Below, in pieces: positions 1 to 7,297 of a DNA stretch of 42,166 nucleotides (its first letter is position 1; each line of letters begins with the position of its first letter). A model generated the notes under the pieces. That model had not been told where the DNA came from. It saw only the letters and a list, made by a program, of their open reading frames with translations, and searched no databases. A program made the translations under genes and the position numbers. Source of the DNA: Acidobacteriota bacterium (lineage in GTDB: Bacteria; Actinomycetota; Acidimicrobiia; Acidimicrobiales; Acidimicrobilacustridaceae); contig JAGWYK010000013.1 in the NCBI GenBank assembly GCA_018969405.1, positions 1 to 42,166 of the forward strand, in the 5' to 3' direction.

Positions 1-61
1 CCACGCCCTTGCGGGCACCAGCTCCTTAGGCTGGCGCGTCTGCCTATTCCGCCACTCCGAC
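1..61 (-). tRNA. tRNA-Leu (anticodon AAG), 5' part; 3' end lies outside the window
   Basis: Read on the minus strand, the sequence starts with acceptor strand GTCGGAG (61-55), then TG and a D-arm GCGGAATAGGCAGACGC that is typical of leucine tRNAs. The anticodon stem CCAGC/GCTGG closes the seven-base loop CTAAGGA, which places AAG at positions 34-36 (plus-strand 25-27). A long variable arm (GCCC-GCAA-GGGC) follows, as expected for a class II tRNA. The T-arm and 3' acceptor strand are missing because the window begins inside the gene. The AAG anticodon is unusual for bacteria, which normally use GAG; A34 would need deamination to inosine. Confidence 0.88.
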
Positions 62-100
62 GTGGCCGTCGACGCCCGGGAGCGACCGACTGGGAACGGC

Positions 101-106
101 AATCTA
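101..106 (-). promoter_or_regulatory. putative -10 box (TAGATT) for the tRNA-Leu
   Basis: TAGATT on the minus strand lies 39 nt upstream of the tRNA 5' end. A weak -35-like TTGGCG sits 19 nt further upstream (131-126). The spacing would give a 5' leader of about 30 nt for processing by RNase P. This call rests on position and the TAnnnT pattern alone. Confidence 0.35.
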
Positions 107-149
107 CTCAGTCACCGAGCGTGGTCGCCAACCCGCTCGGATCCGCCGA

Positions 150-1958
150 TCAGCGTCGACCCGCATCGCGAGCGGCCTGCTCGGCGGCCGCCAGCTGTCG
201 GTCGATGATGGCCAGTCCCCCGTCCCAGAAACCCGGATCGGCGAGATCCACGTCGACCAGTCGACCGAGGTCCTCGGGCGATCGGGATCCACCAGCCCGC
301 AGCAGATCGAGATAGGCCGGCACGAACGAGTCGCCCCGTTCCTCATAGGTGGCATAGACCGCCAGGGCCAGCAGCTGACCGTAGGCGTAGGCGTAGACGT
401 ACCCGGGAGATCCGATGAAGTGCGGGATGTAGCTCCACCAGCTGCGATAGCCCGGTGTGATCTCGACGGCCTCGCCGAGCATGGTGCGCTGTGTGGATTC
501 CCAGGCATCGCCGAAGTCGTCGATCGAGAGCTCGCCGATCGTGCGGCGACGGGTGTGCACGGCATCCTCGAAACGGTTCATGGCCACCTGTCGGAACACC
601 GTGGCGATCTGCCCCTCGAGACTCTCCGCCAGCAGGGCCAGACGCGCCGCCGGATCGGTGGTGTCGGCGAGGAGCCGCCCGAAGGTGACCGTCTCGCCGA
701 ACACCGAGGCGGTCTCGGCGAGGGTGAGCGGCGTGCTCTGGTGGAAGATCCCCTGCTCGCGGGCCAGATAGGCGTGCAGACCGTGGCCGAGCTCGTGGGC
801 GAGGGTGAGCACATCACGCCGACGCGAGGTCCAGTTGAGCAGCAGGAACGGATGGGCGCTGGGGACGGTGTAGGCGCAGAAGGCGCCGGGCCGCTTGCCC
901 GGCCGCACCGGGGCGTCGATCCAGCGGTCATCGATGAATCGCTGCACCACACCCGCCAGCTCCTCGGAGAACGACCCGTAGGAGTCGAGCACGATGCGAG
1001 TGGCCTCCGACCAGCTGAACTCCTCCTCGACCGAGGCGATCGAGGCGTTGCGGTCGTAGTCGGCCAGTCGATCCACACCGAGAAGGTCCGCCTTGAGCCG
1101 GTACCAGCGCTGCGGGATGTCGTACCGGGCCACGACCGCGTCCACGAGGGCCTCGACGGACTCGTCGCTGGCCTGATTGGCGAGGTTGCGACTGGCCACC
1201 CAGGAGTCGTAGTTGCGGAGACGGTCGTCGGTGGTCCTGTCGGCCATCAGGGTGTTGAACACGAACGCCCGGGTGCGCAGCCCCGGCTCGAGCGCGGCGG
1301 TCACGGCCTCGGCGGCGATGCGACGTTCCTCGCGTTCAGGCGAGCCCAGTCGTGACAGTCCCTGTTCGAGACTCACCGTGCCGGTGGGCAACTCGACAAG
1401 GATCGCCGAGGTGAGCTCGTCGAACAGGCGCGACCAGGCCGAGGATCCGGTGATGTCCTTCTCGGCCAGGATGCGCTCCTCGGGCTCGGTCAGCAGATGG
1501 GGCCGGTAGCGCCGGGCCGACTCCAGATAGTGGCGGCAGAACGCCAGCACCGGCTCACGCACCAACCTCATGGCACGGGCATCATCGACCTCGGCCCATT
1601 CCAGTTCGAGGAAGATCACCCGGGTGCCCAGTGCGGTGGCCTGCTCCTGGAAGCGCTGCATCGCCGCACCCCGCTCGGGATCGGCGGTGTCGACCGAGAA
1701 CTGCAGGCTCACATAGGACCCTGCCCGACCGAGGCGATCGTTCATGTCGCCCAGCAGATGCATCACCTCGGCCAGCGCGGAGGCGTCGAGTTCGCCGATG
1801 CGACCCCGGAACTGCTCGATCCGCTCGACGATGGCGGTGGCCTGTTCGAGGAGGGCGTCGACTCCGGCACGGCCGGCGCCGTCCACAAGTGGCTCCAGAT
1901 CCCAGGCCACCTCGGAGGCGAGCAGATCAGCGGAGGACGGCATCTCGGTGGAGGTCAT
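150..1958 (-). CDS. pepF: M3 family oligoendopeptidase (PepF/M3 type)
   Basis: A 602-residue cytoplasmic zinc metallopeptidase that degrades short peptides. The zinc motif HELGH is at residues 388-392 and the third ligand is probably Glu415 in LAETASVFGE, the usual M3 spacing. The N-terminal half is the long helical oligopeptidase F domain, and the length matches the family (about 600). I place the start at the ATG at 1958 because a -10 box TAGCCT lies seven bases in front of it, giving a leaderless mRNA; an upstream in-frame extension of 40 residues is arginine/proline-rich and unlike the family. The gene follows the SRPBCC gene by 10 bp but has this promoter of its own. Substrate preference cannot be read from the sequence. 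Confidence 0.92.
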   Translation of the reverse strand: MTSTEMPSSADLLASEVAWDLEPLVDGAGRAGVDALLEQATAIVERIEQFRGRIGELDASALAEVMHLLGDMNDRLGRAGSYVSLQFSVDTADPERGAAMQRFQEQATALGTRVIFLELEWAEVDDARAMRLVREPVLAFCRHYLESARRYRPHLLTEPEERILAEKDITGSSAWSRLFDELTSAILVELPTGTVSLEQGLSRLGSPEREERRIAAEAVTAALEPGLRTRAFVFNTLMADRTTDDRLRNYDSWVASRNLANQASDESVEALVDAVVARYDIPQRWYRLKADLLGVDRLADYDRNASIASVEEEFSWSEATRIVLDSYGSFSEELAGVVQRFIDDRWIDAPVRPGKRPGAFCAYTVPSAHPFLLLNWTSRRRDVLTLAHELGHGLHAYLAREQGIFHQSTPLTLAETASVFGETVTFGRLLADTTDPAARLALLAESLEGQIATVFRQVAMNRFEDAVHTRRRTIGELSIDDFGDAWESTQRTMLGEAVEITPGYRSWWSYIPHFIGSPGYVYAYAYGQLLALAVYATYEERGDSFVPAYLDLLRAGGSRSPEDLGRLVDVDLADPGFWDGGLAIIDRQLAAAEQAARDAGRR

Positions 1959-1965
1959 GGCCGAG

Positions 1966-1971
1966 AGGCTA
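1966..1971 (-). promoter_or_regulatory. -10 box TAGCCT of a leaderless pepF promoter
   Basis: TAGCCT ends seven bases before the pepF ATG, so transcription would begin at or next to the start codon. The first three bases of the box (TAG, 1971-1969) are also the stop codon of the upstream SRPBCC gene. Confidence 0.6.
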
Positions 1972-2403
1972 CGGAGTGGCGGGGTCGCCTTCCACCAGGG
2001 CGCGGAGACGGAGACGCGAGGCGGCGATCTCCTCGGCGAGGAGACGTTCGACCACCCCGCCACCGAACCGACCGCCATAGTGCAGTTCCATCACCAGACG
2101 GGTGCCGCCATCGATCGGCAGCAACCGGACGTCGAGGGTCCAGGCCGAATGATGACGACCGTCGGTCTCGGCCCGTTCGAAACGCAGATGGGTCGCATCA
2201 TCCACGGTGCGTTCCATGCGCAGACGCTTGGACCGAGCGAGCGGACCGACGCGGGCCCGCAGTTCGACCGCCCAGCAGCCCGGGGACTCCGGCTCGGCTC
2301 GGGCCAGGATCGACAGCCACTGCGGGTACCGATCGAGATCGGCGACCACTGGGCGCACCTCGGCGGCCGGAGCGGCGAGATCGACCTCGGCGACGATGTC
2401 CAT
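1969..2403 (-). CDS. SRPBCC (START-like) small protein, polyketide cyclase/dehydrase type
   Basis: A 144-residue protein starting MDIVAEVDLAAP, the first strand of a START/Bet v1 helix-grip fold. It continues with the family pattern in which the PAAEV region leads into a helix with DLDRYPQW, several amphipathic strands follow, and a long C-terminal helix (VVERLLAEEIAASRLRLRAL) closes the pocket. Members bind hydrophobic ligands; no catalytic residues can be assigned, so the ligand is unknown. The ATG at 2403 fits the fold's normal N-terminus. A degenerate -10 box CAGACT lies six bases upstream of it. The gene lies upstream of pepF on the same strand; a functional link is not evident. Confidence 0.82.
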   Translation of the reverse strand: MDIVAEVDLAAPAAEVRPVVADLDRYPQWLSILARAEPESPGCWAVELRARVGPLARSKRLRMERTVDDATHLRFERAETDGRHHSAWTLDVRLLPIDGGTRLVMELHYGGRFGGGVVERLLAEEIAASRLRLRALVEGDPATP

Positions 2404-2409
2404 GGCCTC

Positions 2410-2415
2410 AGTCTG
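2410..2415 (-). promoter_or_regulatory. possible degenerate -10 box (CAGACT) of the SRPBCC gene
   Basis: CAGACT lies six bases before the ATG at 2403, the spacing seen at the leaderless starts in this window. The first base is C instead of T, so the call is weak. Confidence 0.3.
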
Positions 2416-2474
2416 CCTCCGTCGGCGCCGACCGACCGAACCGGAACCCGGCGCGGAGTGCACCGCTCCCGACG

Positions 2475-2492
2475 CATGGGAGACCGCCCATG
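2475..2492. terminator. hairpin after thiQ: CATGGG - 6 nt - CCCATG
   Basis: A perfect 6-bp inverted repeat with a six-base loop lies just downstream of the thiQ stop codon and upstream of the SRPBCC gene. It has no U-tract, so it may be a terminator or mRNA-end stabilising structure of the thi operon, or an operator for the next gene. Confidence 0.35.
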
Positions 2493-2504
2493 ATCGGGAC
2501 GGCG

Positions 2505-3512
2505 TCAGGTCCGCAGGGTCCGCAGCGCCGTTCGATCGAGCGCGATCCGCACCGGGGTACCCGACGGCGGCGCCGTGGGAAGCGTGGCCGTCAGCTCCGC
2601 GCCTCCGGAGAGCAGTCGGCACCGCACCTCGCACCGACCGGCGACGAAGGTGGCCGACTCCACCACAGCGTTGGCATCGGCCGGATCGTCGGGAACCTCC
2701 ACGGTGACCGCCGGTTCGGGCACCAGCACACGTCCACCCACTGCACCGATGTCCACCAAGTGGGCGATCCTGTCAGCGTCGAGGATCGTGCGATGCCCGA
2801 GGAACCGCGCCACGAACTCGGTGCCCGGATCGGACCACAGCTGCTCAGGAGTCCCTTCGGCCACCACTGATCCGTGGTCCATGATGACCACGCGGTCGGC
2901 GAGCGCGAACGCCTCCCCCTGATCGTGGGTGACATGCACCACGGTGAGGTCGCTGGCCCGGAACAGCTCGCGCAGTTCGGTCAGCAGCTCGGCGCGCAGT
3001 GAACGGTCGAGGGCGCTGAGGGGTTCATCGAGCAGCAGCACCGACGGTTCGGTGGCCAGCGCCCGGGCGAGGGCCACACGCTGCCGCTGCCCTCCTGAGA
3101 GCGTGGTGACCGAGCGATGTTCGAAGCCCACCAGCCGCACCCGTTCGAGCAGGTCCTGCACCCGCTGGTCACGCCCGGCGCGGTCGAGACCGCGGCCGCG
3201 CAGACCGAAGCCGACATTTCCGGCCACATCGAGATGCGGGAACAGGGCGAGGTCCTGGAACATCAGCGCCACCCCTCGTCGCTGCGGGGGCACCCCGGCG
3301 AGGTCGGCGCCGTCGAGGCGGATGCTCCCGGTCGCCGTGGGCTCCAGACCGGCGACGGCCCGCAGCAGCGTGGTCTTGCCCGAACCCGATGCACCCAGGA
3401 TCGACAGGATCTCCCCCGCTGCGACCTCCATCGACACCGAGTCGACCGCCGCTCGCTCGGCCCCGAGGTGCAGAACTCCCACCGCCTCGAGCTGCAGCAC
3501 CCCACCGCGCAT
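2505..3512 (-). CDS. thiQ: thiamine ABC transporter, ATP-binding protein
   Basis: A 335-residue ABC ATPase that energises the ThiP permease. The Walker A motif GASGSGKT is at residues 40-47, the signature LSGGQ at 138-142, Walker B VLLLDEP at 158-164 and the switch His at 196. After about residue 235 there is a C-terminal regulatory/TOBE-like region. Sequence alone resembles the general Fe3+/polyamine/thiamine importer ATPases; the thiamine assignment comes from the operon (TPP riboswitch, thiN, thiB, thiP). I use the ATG at 3512, one base after the thiP stop; a GTG at 3530, overlapping thiP, is the alternative start. Confidence 0.85.
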   Translation of the reverse strand: MRGGVLQLEAVGVLHLGAERAAVDSVSMEVAAGEILSILGASGSGKTTLLRAVAGLEPTATGSIRLDGADLAGVPPQRRGVALMFQDLALFPHLDVAGNVGFGLRGRGLDRAGRDQRVQDLLERVRLVGFEHRSVTTLSGGQRQRVALARALATEPSVLLLDEPLSALDRSLRAELLTELRELFRASDLTVVHVTHDQGEAFALADRVVIMDHGSVVAEGTPEQLWSDPGTEFVARFLGHRTILDADRIAHLVDIGAVGGRVLVPEPAVTVEVPDDPADANAVVESATFVAGRCEVRCRLLSGGAELTATLPTAPPSGTPVRIALDRTALRTLRT

Positions 3513-3513
3513 C

Positions 3514-5214
3514 TCAGAACTCCGCGCCACGGATCGGACGCAGCCGGTCCACCGCCAGCACCACCACTGCGGTGACCACCAAGAGGATCACCGACAGGGC
3601 GAGCGCCTGCGAGAAACTGTCACCACCGGGACGACCGAGGGCCCGACCGATGGCGATCGGGAGGGTCGGATCGTCGGCGCGCACCAGGAACGCCGTGGCC
3701 CCGAACTCGCCCAGCGAGATGGCGAAGGCGAAGCCGGCGGCCACCAGCAGCGAACGACGCACCAGCGGCAGTTCCACCCGCCACCACACGCCGAGCCGGG
3801 AGGCGCCGAGGCTCGCCGCAGCGTCGAGCAGACGGCCGTCGACCGATCGGATGCCGGGGACGAGGACGCTGATGACGAACGGCAGGGCGATGACCGTGTG
3901 GGCGATCGGCAGCATCCACCAGGAGGTCCGCAGATCCAGCGGCGGTCGATCCAGGGCGATGAGGCAGCCGAACCCGACGGTGACGGCCGAGGCGCCGAGG
4001 GGCACCATGAGAGCGAGTTCCGCCGCACCTCCGAACCGTGGACCGCGCCCACCGTTCGATCGACCTCTGGGGGTCCCGCGCCCGGCGATGGCCCAGGCGC
4101 CGCAGGCCCCGAGCAGCACGGCGAGGATCATCGTCACGGTGGCGAAGCGCAGAGAGTTTCCCAGCGCGTCGGTCGGATCGATGAAGGCGGTGGAGCCGCG
4201 TCGGGCGGAGCCGAGTGCCCGATAGGCCGCGAAGCCCCACCCCTGCGCGGTGGACAGGGAGCGGATGACCAGCACCACCAGCGGGGCGGCGAGCACCGCC
4301 CCCATGACCGCGAGGTTGATCAGCAGGAACAGTCGGGCACCGAGCGATGCCGGGGGCCGCAGCTGCTCCCGTCCCGCTCGCAGATCGGCGCCGACCACAG
4401 CGGTCCCGGAGCGCCCGTGTCCGGAGCGGAGACGACCGAGCAGCACCAGCACCAGCACCACACCGATCAGCTGCAGGATCGCCAGCACCGCCGCCACGTC
4501 GAGATGCAGGAACCGTGCCGTCTGGTCGTAGATCTCGACCTCGAGGGTGCGCTGCCGCACACCACCGAGCAGCAGCACGACGCCGAAGGAGGTGAACGAG
4601 AACAGGAACACCACCGAGGCGGCTGCGGCGATCGCCGCCCGCAGCTGGGGGAGGGTCACGGAGAGGAAGGCCCGCACCGGCGACGCACCGAGGGTCCGGG
4701 CGGCCTCGACCGTGCGGTCGTCGAGCGTCATCCAGGCCGCCCCCACCGTGCGCACCACCACGGCGTAGTTGAAGAAGACATGGGCGATGAGGATCGCCCA
4801 GATGGTGCCGGTGAGCGACACCCCGGTGACACCGCTCGGTCCGATCAGCACGATGAAGGCGGTGGCCACCACCACGGTCGGCATCACGAACGGCACCAGC
4901 AGAAGCGACCACAGCGTGCGACGACCCCGGAAGGCGACACGGGCGAACAGTGCCGCGCCGGGGAGACCGATGACGATGCAGGCGATCGTCGACAGCGCCG
5001 ATTCCCACAGCGTGAACCAGGCCACCCGGGCCACCGTGGGATCGGTGAGCACATCGACGACCACACCGAGATCGACTCGCCCGGCCGGCCGCAGTCCCCT
5101 CTCCAGGATGGCCAGCACCGGCCACAGGAAGAACAGCGTCAGGAACACCAGCGGTGGCGCCGCCAGCAGCGGACGCCAGCGCAGGGAGGACCTCAACGGA
5201 ACACGCTCGCCCAC
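3514..5214 (-). CDS. thiP: thiamine ABC transporter, fused permease
   Basis: A 566-residue inner-membrane protein with two MetI-type permease halves in one chain, as in ThiP and related Fe3+ permeases. Each half has about six hydrophobic segments and an EAA loop that contacts the ATPase: EAARTLGASPVRAFLS in the first half and DAAASLGASRLGVWW in the second. The GTG start at 5214 overlaps the end of thiB by 22 bases; a TTG at 5196, overlapping the thiB stop in TTGA, is an alternative. The tight overlaps on both sides point to translational coupling with thiB and thiQ. The role is to form the transmembrane path for thiamine delivered by ThiB. Confidence 0.87.
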   Translation of the reverse strand: MGERVPLRSSLRWRPLLAAPPLVFLTLFFLWPVLAILERGLRPAGRVDLGVVVDVLTDPTVARVAWFTLWESALSTIACIVIGLPGAALFARVAFRGRRTLWSLLLVPFVMPTVVVATAFIVLIGPSGVTGVSLTGTIWAILIAHVFFNYAVVVRTVGAAWMTLDDRTVEAARTLGASPVRAFLSVTLPQLRAAIAAAASVVFLFSFTSFGVVLLLGGVRQRTLEVEIYDQTARFLHLDVAAVLAILQLIGVVLVLVLLGRLRSGHGRSGTAVVGADLRAGREQLRPPASLGARLFLLINLAVMGAVLAAPLVVLVIRSLSTAQGWGFAAYRALGSARRGSTAFIDPTDALGNSLRFATVTMILAVLLGACGAWAIAGRGTPRGRSNGGRGPRFGGAAELALMVPLGASAVTVGFGCLIALDRPPLDLRTSWWMLPIAHTVIALPFVISVLVPGIRSVDGRLLDAAASLGASRLGVWWRVELPLVRRSLLVAAGFAFAISLGEFGATAFLVRADDPTLPIAIGRALGRPGGDSFSQALALSVILLVVTAVVVLAVDRLRPIRGAEF

Positions 5215-6410
5215 TGGGCGATCCAGCGTTCACGGTTGGCCGCCACCTCGGCGAAGGGCAGGGTGAGCGGTTCGGGCACCGAGGTCGTGTACTTGGCGAA
5301 CACCTCCGAGACGGTCGTCCCCCGCACCACCGGGTAGACGTACATCTGGTCGGGCAGATCCTGCTGGAACGCCTCACCGAGCATGAACTCGATGAAGGCA
5401 CGCGCCGCGTCGGGTTCCGCCGCCCCGGCGAGCACGCCGGCGAACTCGATCTGGCGGTAGCAGGTGTCGGGCAGGACACCGGTCGGGGTCGCATCGACGG
5501 CGAGCGAGGTGTCGGTCACCTCGGCGGGCGGACTCGACGAGTAGCTCACCACCAGCGGACGGTCACCCTCTCCCGAGGAACCGGAGAAGGATCCGTAATA
5601 GGCCTGCTCCCACCCATCGACCACACGGACATCATTGGCCTTGAGACTGCGCCAGTAGTCGAGCCAGGCGGCACCCGATGAGGTGTCGTCACCGCCGCCG
5701 AACCGGGCGATGGTGGCGAGCAGGAAGGCGAGCCCGGGCGAGGAGGAGGTCGGGTCCTCGACGACCAGCTGCGAGCGGGTGGCCGGATCGGCGAGATCCT
5801 CGAACTGCTGCGGGACCGGAGCGCTGCCGGCCGAGTACCAGGCGCGATCGAAGTTCACGCACACATCGCCATGATCGATGGGGGTGACCCGATGCTGGTC
5901 GTCCACCCGGTAGGAGGGATCGACACCATCGAGCCGGGAGGCGCGGTAGGGCTGGAACAGCCCGGCGTCGAAGGCGGCGGTCAGGAGGTTCTCGTCGATG
6001 CCGAACAACAGGTCACCCTGCGGGGCATCACGGGTGAGGATGGCGGCGTTCACCATGGTGCCGGCGTCGCCCTGGGTGAGGATCTCGACCTTCACCCCGG
6101 TCTCGGCGGTGAACTGGTCGAGCACGGCGGTGCTCACGGCGAAGGAGTCATGGGCGATCACTCGCAGCACCGTGCCCTCACCGAACCGTGGAAGGGTGCC
6201 GTCGACGAGCACCGGCGGGACCGAGCCGACGGACGCGCCGTCACGGCTCGATCCGGAGCCGCATCCGACCACCGCCAGGAGTGCGCCGACCACGAGCAGC
6301 GCAGCGGCGACACGGCGTCCGAGTGGTCGCCGGGGGCGAGAGGTGGACGATGACTGCGAGCGACCCGCCGGACGTCGTGATGCCGGTGAGGGGGTTCGGT
6401 CAGTGGTCAT
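5193..6410 (-). CDS. thiB: thiamine ABC transporter, substrate-binding lipoprotein
   Basis: A 405-residue periplasmic-type binding protein. A 34-residue basic N-region is followed by a hydrophobic segment and a lipobox ending at Cys50 (AVVGC), so it should be a membrane-anchored lipoprotein. The mature part carries ThiB family features: VIAHDSFAVS, the QGDAGTMVNAAIL segment and DLLFGIDENLL, followed by the IDHGDVCVN segment. It should bind thiamine, thiamine phosphate or thiamine diphosphate outside the membrane and deliver it to ThiP. The ATG at 6410 overlaps the thiN stop codon (ATGA), which fixes the start and indicates coupling to thiN. Confidence 0.9.
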   Translation of the reverse strand: MTTDRTPSPASRRPAGRSQSSSTSRPRRPLGRRVAAALLVVGALLAVVGCGSGSSRDGASVGSVPPVLVDGTLPRFGEGTVLRVIAHDSFAVSTAVLDQFTAETGVKVEILTQGDAGTMVNAAILTRDAPQGDLLFGIDENLLTAAFDAGLFQPYRASRLDGVDPSYRVDDQHRVTPIDHGDVCVNFDRAWYSAGSAPVPQQFEDLADPATRSQLVVEDPTSSSPGLAFLLATIARFGGGDDTSSGAAWLDYWRSLKANDVRVVDGWEQAYYGSFSGSSGEGDRPLVVSYSSSPPAEVTDTSLAVDATPTGVLPDTCYRQIEFAGVLAGAAEPDAARAFIEFMLGEAFQQDLPDQMYVYPVVRGTTVSEVFAKYTTSVPEPLTLPFAEVAANRERWIAQWASVFR

Positions 6411-7084
6411 GGATGATCTCCGGGTTGGATGAGCAGGAGGGTGCCGGATGCGATCCGGACGCGGACGATGGGGCCGGCGAGGCGATTGCTGACCCCGAGA
6501 CTGGAACCCGGGGCGAGGGTGGCATCGGCCAGTGACCACACGGCGCCGTCGAGGTGCAGGCCGGTGACCGGGCCGTGGACGGCGAGGAGCGTCAACGACT
6601 CGCCGGTGCGTCCGGACAGTTCGAGGTCAGGACCCGGGTGGACCACGGTGACCACCGCCGGACCCATCAGAGCCGTGAGTCGCGCTCCGGCGTACCGCGG
6701 TGCGGCCAGCACCATGGCGTTGCCGAGCAGATGGTCGAGCCGTCCACCATGCCCGCCGATCATCACGATCCGTTCGGCACCGGTGGACAGGGCGATGTCG
6801 AGGGCCAGTTCGAGATCGGTGGCGTCCTTGTCCACCGGATGGGTGCGGAGGTCGACGCCGGCCGCTCGCACCCGCTCCAGATCGGCCGCGGCGATCGAAT
6901 CGAAGTCGCCCACGGCGATGTCGACGCGCAGCCCGAGGCCCAGGGCGTGACCGACGCCGGAATCGGCGCCGATGACCAGGATGTCGCCGACGATCGACGG
7001 ATGATCGAGCACGCTCGGATCGGGGGCGTCGCCCCCGGCCACCACGACGACGGTCCCGGGTCTCGGTTGGGAGGATCGATCCAT
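6407..7084 (-). CDS. thiN: thiamine diphosphokinase
   Basis: A 225-residue cytoplasmic enzyme that transfers diphosphate from ATP to thiamine, making thiamine diphosphate. Recognisable family motifs in order are GADSG, GDFDS, DKDATDLELAL and GGHGGRLDHLLGN, followed by the C-terminal beta domain (GVSNRL). It is the first gene of the thi operon, directly behind a TPP riboswitch, so imported thiamine is phosphorylated by a product of the same mRNA. I chose the ATG at 7084 because the other in-frame ATG at 7105 lies inside the conserved riboswitch core. The ribosome-binding GAAGGAAG overlaps the 3' end of the riboswitch. Confidence 0.93.
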   Translation of the reverse strand: MDRSSQPRPGTVVVVAGGDAPDPSVLDHPSIVGDILVIGADSGVGHALGLGLRVDIAVGDFDSIAAADLERVRAAGVDLRTHPVDKDATDLELALDIALSTGAERIVMIGGHGGRLDHLLGNAMVLAAPRYAGARLTALMGPAVVTVVHPGPDLELSGRTGESLTLLAVHGPVTGLHLDGAVWSLADATLAPGSSLGVSNRLAGPIVRVRIASGTLLLIQPGDHP

Positions 7085-7085
7085 G

Positions 7086-7180
7086 GAAACTTCCTTCGCC
7101 GGCATGACCCGGATCAGGTGCGACGGTCGGAGGAGCGGTTCCTCCCTCTCAGCCCGACTGCTCGGACTCCCGTGTTCTGC
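7086..7180 (-). promoter_or_regulatory. TPP (THI-box) riboswitch
   Basis: On the minus strand the conserved blocks appear in order: CGGGAGTCCG (7174-7165), GGGCTGAGAGGGA, a variable hairpin GGAGGA/TCCTCC, then CACCTGATCCGGGTCATGCC and GGCGAAGGAAG. These are the pyrimidine- and pyrophosphate-binding halves of the TPP aptamer. The purine-rich 3' end serves as ribosome-binding site for thiN two to ten bases upstream of the ATG, and no separate terminator hairpin fits before the start. Control of translation initiation is therefore the likely mechanism: TPP binding would hide the ribosome-binding site and switch off thiN-thiB-thiP-thiQ. Confidence 0.93.
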
Positions 7181-7187
7181 GTCTCAC

Positions 7188-7193
7188 GCTACC
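7188..7193 (-). promoter_or_regulatory. -10 box TAGCGT of the thi operon
   Basis: TAGCGT lies directly upstream of the riboswitch, which puts the transcription start around 7181, at the 5' edge of the aptamer. No good -35 hexamer is visible. Confidence 0.5.
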
Positions 7194-7257
7194 CGCCGCC
7201 CGGGCCCGCACCGATCTTCGGTCCCCTCCGGGGCCGCCCGCGATGGCGAGGAACTTC

Positions 7258-7274
7258 TGTCATACTGACTGACA
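7258..7274 (+). promoter_or_regulatory. candidate operator TGTCA-N7-TGACA over the dehalogenase promoter
   Basis: A 5-bp inverted repeat spaced by seven bases (TGTCATACTGACTGACA) lies 23 bases upstream of the dehalogenase ATG. It overlaps a possible -10 box CATACT (7261-7266). A repressor bound here would block transcription. The binding protein is unknown, and the repeat is short. Confidence 0.4.
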
Positions 7275-7297
7275 ACATCTTCTCGACGGAGGTACCG

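Noticed and set aside
2929-5337. An 802-codon open frame on the plus strand opposite thiP and thiQ
   Set aside because: Low-complexity Arg/Gly/Gln/His sequence that mirrors the transporter genes; the minus-strand frames carry all the family motifs.
7085-7105. ATG at 7105 as start of thiN
   Set aside because: It belongs to the conserved GGGTCATGCC core of the TPP riboswitch; the ATG at 7084 follows the ribosome-binding site.
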